Shown here in pieces: positions 7,721 through 11,030 of a stretch of DNA of 11,030 nucleotides (positions within the stretch are counted from its first letter, which is position 1; each line of letters begins with the position of its first letter). Both the position numbers and the translations under genes were made by a program. Location of the stretch: assembly GCA_007120685.1 (NCBI GenBank), contig SKNG01000051.1, positions 1-11,030 on the forward strand, in the 5' to 3' direction. The notes under the pieces are model-generated. The model did no database searches and was not told the DNA's origin. It saw only the letters and a program-made list of their open reading frames with translations. This stretch comes from Paracoccaceae bacterium (GTDB lineage Bacteria; Pseudomonadota; Alphaproteobacteria; Rhodobacterales; Rhodobacteraceae).

Positions 7721-7741
7721 CCAATTTGGCGCCGTCGGGGC

Positions 7742-7765
7742 TTTCGCCTCTTGCTGGCGGCGAAA
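7742..7765. repeat. Perfect 7-bp inverted repeat with 10-nt loop
   Basis: TTTCGCC (7742-7748) pairs with GGCGAAA (7759-7765) around a 10-nt loop. It lies between the bcs promoter and the end of tadA. There is no T-run on the bcs/tadA strand after it, so it is not a classical terminator; it could be a protein site or a weak RNA hairpin. Confidence 0.4.
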
Positions 7766-7782
7766 CCGGGCAGAAACTGGGC

Positions 7783-7812
7783 AAAAAGACGATAATCGGA
7801 CGAAATCGCCCG
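7783..7812 (-). terminator. Possible weak terminator of tadA
   Basis: Read on the minus strand, CGGGCG and CGTCCG form a 6-bp stem with one G-U pair around ATTT (7812-7797), about 40 nt after the tadA stop. A run of five T follows at 7787-7783, separated by 9 nt. The gap between stem and T-run makes it imperfect. Confidence 0.28.
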
Positions 7813-7851
7813 AATCCGGCGCCTTTGTTGCGGGACAGGAAACGCCGGCCG

Positions 7852-8307
7852 TCAGCCGCGCCGGGCCTGAAAGAACGTCTGCAGAAGCGCTGCTGCGGCG
7901 TCCTCGGCGATGCCGTCATAGACCTCGGGCGCGTGGTGGCATTGCGGATGGCTGAAGACCCGCGCGCCATGCGCCACACCGCCGCTTTTGGGGTCGCTCG
8001 CCCCATAGTAGAGCCGGGCAATGCGTGCAAAACCTATGGCGGCAGCGCACATGGCGCAGGGTTCCAGCGTGACGTAAAGCGCATGGCCCGGCAGCCGTTC
8101 CGACCCGGCAGCAGCGCAAGCCGCGCGCAGGGCCAGCAGTTCGGCATGGGCGGTGGGGTCCGACAGTTCGCGCGTGCGGTTGCCGGCGCGGGCCACCACC
8201 CGGCCCCCGGGATCGACGATCACCGCGCCCACCGGCACCTCGCCGCGTTCGCCGGCCGCGCGCGCCTCGTCCAGCGCGATTGACATGAAAGCCGGAAACC
8301 GGTTCAC
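7852..8307 (-). CDS. tadA: TadA, tRNA(Arg) adenosine-34 deaminase
   Basis: TadA converts A34 of tRNA-Arg(ACG) to inosine in the cytoplasm, letting one tRNA read CGU, CGC and CGA; it is normally essential. The 151-aa product has the zinc-dependent cytidine/deoxycytidylate deaminase signature: H54-A-E56 (zinc ligand and proton-shuttle Glu) and P83-C84-A-M-C87 (two zinc cysteines). The family-typical GEVPVGAV (22-29) and ALDEARAA near the start are also present. I chose the GTG at 8307 because GGAGAG lies 6 nt upstream and the N-terminus (VNRFPAFMSIALDEA) matches the normal TadA length. The ATG at 8286 has no ribosome site, and the frame upstream to 8409 enters the divergent gene. It is transcribed divergently from the rluB-like gene. 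Confidence 0.95.
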   Translation of the reverse strand: MNRFPAFMSIALDEARAAGERGEVPVGAVIVDPGGRVVARAGNRTRELSDPTAHAELLALRAACAAAGSERLPGHALYVTLEPCAMCAAAIGFARIARLYYGASDPKSGGVAHGARVFSHPQCHHAPEVYDGIAEDAAAALLQTFFQARRG

Positions 8308-8313
8308 AGAACT

Positions 8314-8319
8314 CTCTCC
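8314..8319 (-). promoter_or_regulatory. Ribosome binding site deciding the GTG start of tadA
   Basis: GGAGAG on the minus strand lies 6 nt before the GTG at 8307. No such site precedes the in-frame ATG at 8286, so the GTG start is preferred. Confidence 0.65.
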
Positions 8320-8363
8320 GCCGCCCCAACCCGTCACCACACCGAACCGGAATCCCCCCGGAT

Positions 8364-9251
8364 ATGACCAAACCGCCCCGCGAGCCCCGATCGAAGCCGC
8401 CCGCCCCACCCGCGGCGGCCGATGGCGAGCGCATCGCCAAGGTGATCGCCCGCGCCGGGCTGGCCTCGCGCCGTGGGGCCGAAGCGATGATCGCCGCGGG
8501 GCGGGTTGCCGTCAACGGGCGGCGTATCGACAGCCCGGCGCTGAATGTCACGCCGAAAGACCGGATCAGCGTCGATGACCGCCCGCTGGCCGCCCCCGAA
8601 CCCCCGCGCCTGTGGCTTTATCACAAGCCGGTCGGGCTGGTGACGACGATGCGCGACGAAAAGGGCCGGCCCACGGTATTCGGCGCGCTGCCGCCAGAGT
8701 TGCCGCGCGTGGTGTCGGTGGGGCGGCTGGATCTGAACTCGGAAGGGCTGTTGCTGCTGACCAATGACGGTGCCCTGAAGCGGCGGCTGGAACTGCCGGA
8801 AACCGGTTGGCTGCGAAAATACCGGGTGCGGGTTCATGGCCAGCCGGATGAGGCGATGCTGGCACCGCTGCGCGATGGCATCACGGTCGAAGGCGAGCGG
8901 TTCCAGCCGATGCAGGCGCGCATCGACCGCCAGCAGGGCGCCAACGCCTGGCTGACCATCGGCATCCGCGAGGGGCGCAACCGCGAGATCCGCCGCGCCC
9001 TGCAGGCGGTGGGACTGTCCGTGAACCGGCTGATTCGCACCGGTTACGGGCCGTTTCAGCTGGGCAAGCTGGCGGCGGGCGCGGTGCAGGAGGTGGCCCG
9101 ACCGGTGCTGCGCGATCAACTGGGCCTGAGCTTTGGCTCCGACCCCGCCCCGGCGCCGGCGCCGGTCAGGGCGCCCGGACCGGGGACGCGGCGCAAGAGA
9201 CCCGCAAAGGCGCCGACTGCCCCCCGCCCCAGTCCCGGCAAGCGACGCTGA
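8364..9251 (+). CDS. rluB: RluB/RsuA-family 23S rRNA pseudouridine synthase
   Basis: This cytoplasmic enzyme isomerises a uridine in rRNA to pseudouridine; RluB targets U2605 (E. coli numbering) in 23S rRNA. The 295-aa protein has a disordered Pro-rich N-terminus (1-20) and an S4 RNA-binding domain at about 21-75 (RIAKVIARAGLASRRGAEAMI, VAVNGRRI). The synthase domain begins with the family-typical YHKPVGLVTT (86-95). The catalytic Asp lies in G120-R-L-D123-LNSEGLLLLTNDG. A conserved EGRNREIRR segment is followed by GLSVNRLIRTGYGPFQLG. The C-terminal 40 residues are Pro/Ala and basic, a common low-complexity tail. RluB, RluE, RluF and RsuA share the fold; the S4 domain and the RLIRTGYGP segment favour RluB. 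No strong ribosome site precedes the ATG. It is divergent from tadA, with 56 bp between the starts. Confidence 0.9.
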   Translation: MTKPPREPRSKPPAPPAAADGERIAKVIARAGLASRRGAEAMIAAGRVAVNGRRIDSPALNVTPKDRISVDDRPLAAPEPPRLWLYHKPVGLVTTMRDEKGRPTVFGALPPELPRVVSVGRLDLNSEGLLLLTNDGALKRRLELPETGWLRKYRVRVHGQPDEAMLAPLRDGITVEGERFQPMQARIDRQQGANAWLTIGIREGRNREIRRALQAVGLSVNRLIRTGYGPFQLGKLAAGAVQEVARPVLRDQLGLSFGSDPAPAPAPVRAPGPGTRRKRPAKAPTAPRPSPGKRR

Positions 9252-9399
9252 AGTTAACAACCGGCGCTTTAATCGGCCGCTGGGATGGTCTATCGTCACC
9301 TGAACTTACAGGGCGAGACCGGAACCGCCCCGACGGCCAGGCATTGTCCCGGTCACCGAACCGACCCGGCACCGGCAACGGATTGAACAGGATGGGTGC

Positions 9400-9480
9400 A
9401 TGACCTCCCGCGGGATTCAGAACACCAGCTATGTGCTGCTGCTGGCGCTGATCGTCTACGTCTGGGCATTGGGGAGCTAG
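9400..9480 (+). CDS. Candidate 26-aa single-pass membrane micropeptide
   Basis: An ATG at 9400 opens a 26-codon frame ending in TAG. The polar N-terminus MTSRGIQNTS is followed by about 14 hydrophobic residues with aromatics (YVLLLALIVYVWAL), the make-up of a small one-helix membrane protein. AGGA lies 7 nt upstream of the ATG. The frame stops 3 nt before xpaC, and the GGGGAG that serves xpaC is formed by its last codons, so translation of the two would be coupled. I do not recognise a family. By context it could be a small partner of the membrane protein XpaC or of the XpaC-TelA complex, or a translated leader. Evidence is composition, ribosome site and spacing only; a chance frame of this length is possible. 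Confidence 0.55.
   Translation: MTSRGIQNTSYVLLLALIVYVWALGS
9471..9476 (+). promoter_or_regulatory. Ribosome binding site of xpaC embedded in the micropeptide frame
   Basis: GGGGAG ends 7 nt before the xpaC ATG and is formed by the last sense codons (Gly-Ser) of the small frame. A ribosome finishing the micropeptide would stop on top of it, which fits translational coupling. Confidence 0.6.
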
Positions 9481-9483
9481 GCC

Positions 9484-10419
9484 ATGGCCAGACGCTTCGG
9501 CGGCGCCCACAGCCCCGACGGCGACCCCCGCCCCGGCAAGACTGGCAGCCAGGGCACCGCCCTGCCGGTGAACCGGCGCGTGAACCCGGTGGGCGCGCGG
9601 GTGCATCTGCTCTTTGCGCTGCCCTTCCTCTTCGCCATCCGCGCGTTTTTCCGCGACCCGGCGGGCATGGCCGTAAACCTCGGGATCTTCGCGCTGCTGA
9701 TACTGGCGGCGTGGCTGACGCGCGAAGGCGTGCTGGCCCAGGCCGCCTATGACGCCCGCCGCGTCGCCCGCCGCCCGGCGATCCCGCGCAAGCTGTTTGG
9801 CGCCGTGGCCATGGGGCTGGGGCTGGGCGTGGCGGGGTTCATGGGCAGCGGCGGGCCCGCGGCGGGAATGATCTTTGCCGTGCTTGGCGCGGGCCTGCAT
9901 CTGGCCGCCTTTGGCCCGGACCCGATGCGCGACAAGGGGATGGACGGCATCGACGCCTTTCAGACCGAACGGGTGGCTCGCGCGGTGGAACAGGCCGAGG
10001 CGCATCTGAAGGCGATGAACGATGCCGCGCAGCGCTGCCGCGACCGGCAGGTGGACGACCGGATGCGCGAGTTCCAGACCCATGTCCGCCAGCTTCTGCG
10101 CACGGTCGAAAACGACCCCCGCCGCCTGGCCGCCGCGCGCCGCTACATGGGCGTCTATCTGCTGGGCGCCCGCGATGCGACGGTGAAATTCGCCGATCTT
10201 TACGAGCGTCGGCGCGACGAGGCAACGCGGCGCGACTATTTCGCCCTGCTGGACGATCTGCAGCAGAATTTCGCCCTGCGCACCGAAACCCTGCAGGAAA
10301 GCGACCGCATGGCGCTGGACATCGAGATGGATGTGCTGCGCGAAAGGCTGGAGCGCGAGGGGCTACGGGTGGAGGCGCCCGCCACGCAGGACGGTGACGA
10401 AACCACCACACGAGTCTGA
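9484..10419 (+). CDS. xpaC: XpaC-family (5-bromo-4-chloroindolyl phosphate hydrolysis) membrane protein
   Basis: The 311-aa protein resembles the XpaC family, usually encoded with TelA and linked to toxic-anion and envelope-stress resistance. The family name comes from a phosphatase screen, and its biochemical activity is not established. Layout: a disordered basic N-terminus (1-38), hydrophobic segments at about 40-56, 62-79, 103-120 and 124-143 (probably two helical hairpins, the second Gly-rich), then a long alpha-helical, charged C-terminal domain. That domain contains the family-like segment around YMGVYLLGARDATVKFADLY (221-240) and ends in coiled-coil-like helices (250-294). Start: ATG at 9484 with GGGGAG 7 nt upstream, inside the end of the micropeptide frame. 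telA follows after 34 nt, an operon. Family call is from sequence style plus the telA neighbour. Confidence 0.82.
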   Translation: MARRFGGAHSPDGDPRPGKTGSQGTALPVNRRVNPVGARVHLLFALPFLFAIRAFFRDPAGMAVNLGIFALLILAAWLTREGVLAQAAYDARRVARRPAIPRKLFGAVAMGLGLGVAGFMGSGGPAAGMIFAVLGAGLHLAAFGPDPMRDKGMDGIDAFQTERVARAVEQAEAHLKAMNDAAQRCRDRQVDDRMREFQTHVRQLLRTVENDPRRLAAARRYMGVYLLGARDATVKFADLYERRRDEATRRDYFALLDDLQQNFALRTETLQESDRMALDIEMDVLRERLEREGLRVEAPATQDGDETTTRV

Positions 10420-10453
10420 TACGACCTTCATACCTGTCCGAAAGGAACCGCCG

Positions 10454-11030
10454 ATGAGTGAGCAAGTCCGCCAGCAGGCCCTGGAACTGACCGCCGCGAT
10501 AGAGAAAACCGCGCTGGCGCCGCTGCCGGAGCCGGCGGGCGATCTGGTCACGCTGGATCAGGCCCAGGGCGACGAGGCCGAGGCGATCCGCACCCGGATA
10601 AGCGAAATCGACATGGGCTCTACCGGCTCGATCATCGGTTTCGGCTCGCGCGCGCAGCTGGAACTGCAGCAGATCAGCCAGGCGATGCTGCAGGACGTCA
10701 AGAACAAGGATCTGGGCCCGGCCGGCGACTCGCTGCGCCAGATGGTCACCACCATCCGCGGCTTCTCGGTGACCGAACTGGACACGCGGCGTGAACGGTC
10801 CTGGTGGGAACGGCTGACCGGCAAGGCCGCGCCAATGGCCAATTTCATGGCGCGCTATGACAATGTGCAGGGGCAGATCGACCGGATCACCGAGAACCTT
10901 CTGGGGCATGAGACGGTGCTGCTGAAGGACATCAAGTCGCTGGATCTGCTGTATGAGAAGACGCTGGATTTCTACAACGAACTGGCGCTCTACATCGCCG
11001 CCGGCGAGGCCAAGATCAAGGAACTGGACA
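10454..11030 (+). CDS. telA: TelA-family toxic anion resistance protein (5' part, runs off window)
   Basis: The first 192 residues are present and the frame is open at the right edge; full TelA proteins are about 350-400 aa. TelA (KlaA/YceH-type) proteins are largely helical cytoplasmic proteins tied to resistance to tellurite and some peptide antibiotics; their mechanism is unclear. Family features visible here are the IIGFGSRAQ..LQQISQAMLQDVKNKDLGPAGDSL block (about 60-94), the WWERLTGK segment (117-124) and the helical F-x2-RYDNVQGQIDRI...LLKDIKSLDLLYEKT block (131-170), ending with YIAAGEAKI. ATG at 10454 has AAGGAA 6 nt upstream. It follows xpaC by 34 nt with no terminator between, so the two are co-transcribed. 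There is no sign of a mobile element, so this is more likely a chromosomal stress gene than a plasmid tellurite cassette. Confidence 0.9.
   Translation, partial: MSEQVRQQALELTAAIEKTALAPLPEPAGDLVTLDQAQGDEAEAIRTRISEIDMGSTGSIIGFGSRAQLELQQISQAMLQDVKNKDLGPAGDSLRQMVTTIRGFSVTELDTRRERSWWERLTGKAAPMANFMARYDNVQGQIDRITENLLGHETVLLKDIKSLDLLYEKTLDFYNELALYIAAGEAKIKELD

Larger units (their letters stand above)
7495..7851. other. Gene-free stretch between bcsN and tadA
   Basis: These 357 nt hold no convincing gene. The first 190 nt or so next to bcsN are GC-rich and open in the bcsN frame, and probably form the 5' leader. From about 7660 to 7850 the composition becomes more AT-rich (runs such as ttctttttatta), as expected of a regulatory region. 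It contains a sigma70-like promoter for the bcs operon, an overlapping dyad and two hairpins, listed separately. Confidence 0.6.

Noticed and set aside
9253..9272. TTAA...TTAA pair after rluB, resembling a CtrA box
   Set aside because: The two TTAA are 11 nt apart rather than 7, so it does not fit the CtrA site. I see no clear promoter in 9252-9399.
9297..9315. ACCTG-N6-CAGGG near 9299-9313, reminiscent of a lux box
   Set aside because: The spacing is too short for a 20-bp lux box and only the outer arms pair; no luxR or luxI gene is in view.
8334..10083. Long minus-strand frames opposite rluB and xpaC
   Set aside because: They are low-complexity, His/Arg/Gln-rich translations opposite recognisable genes, with no motifs of their own.

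Overview
The window is about 11 kb of GC-rich DNA with the codon style and gene content of an alphaproteobacterium, most likely of the Rhodobacter/Paracoccus group. The reasons are BcsN paired with BcsA-BcsB, a BcsA whose catalytic and PilZ residues fall at the same numbers as in Rhodobacter sphaeroides BcsA, and strong GC bias at third codon positions. That bias creates many long antisense shadow frames, which I left out. I see no tRNA, rRNA, CRISPR array, insertion sequence or integrase.

The left two thirds (1-7494, minus strand) is a bacterial cellulose operon read right to left: bcsN (outer-membrane lipoprotein), bcsA (catalytic synthase with c-di-GMP-binding PilZ domain), bcsB (periplasmic partner with C-terminal membrane anchor), bcsZ (GH8 endoglucanase), then an exported TPR-like helical protein that runs off the left edge. 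bcsA/bcsB and bcsZ/TPR gene overlap, bcsB/bcsZ are 5 nt apart and bcsN/bcsA 48 nt apart, so one transcript is likely. A sigma70-like promoter with an overlapping dyad lies in the 357-nt gene-free stretch upstream of bcsN (7495-7851). BcsA polymerises UDP-glucose and moves the glucan across the inner membrane under c-di-GMP control. BcsB receives it, BcsZ trims it, and BcsN and the TPR-like protein are envelope accessory or export factors. No beta-barrel exporter is visible inside the window.

The middle (7852-9251) is a divergent housekeeping pair: tadA (tRNA A34 deaminase, minus strand, GTG start) and rluB/rsuA-type 23S rRNA pseudouridine synthase (plus strand), separated by 56 bp.

The right end (9400-11030, plus strand) is an xpaC-telA operon of the toxic-anion/envelope-stress type. 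It is preceded by a 26-codon frame encoding a probable single-pass membrane micropeptide. This frame has its own ribosome binding site and ends 3 nt before xpaC, with the xpaC ribosome binding site inside its last codons. This micropeptide is the best candidate for something undescribed. Other points for review are a Glu in place of the usual Asp at the probable catalytic base of BcsZ, a 9-bp coding minisatellite in bcsB, and a long Pro/Ala-rich tail on BcsA.
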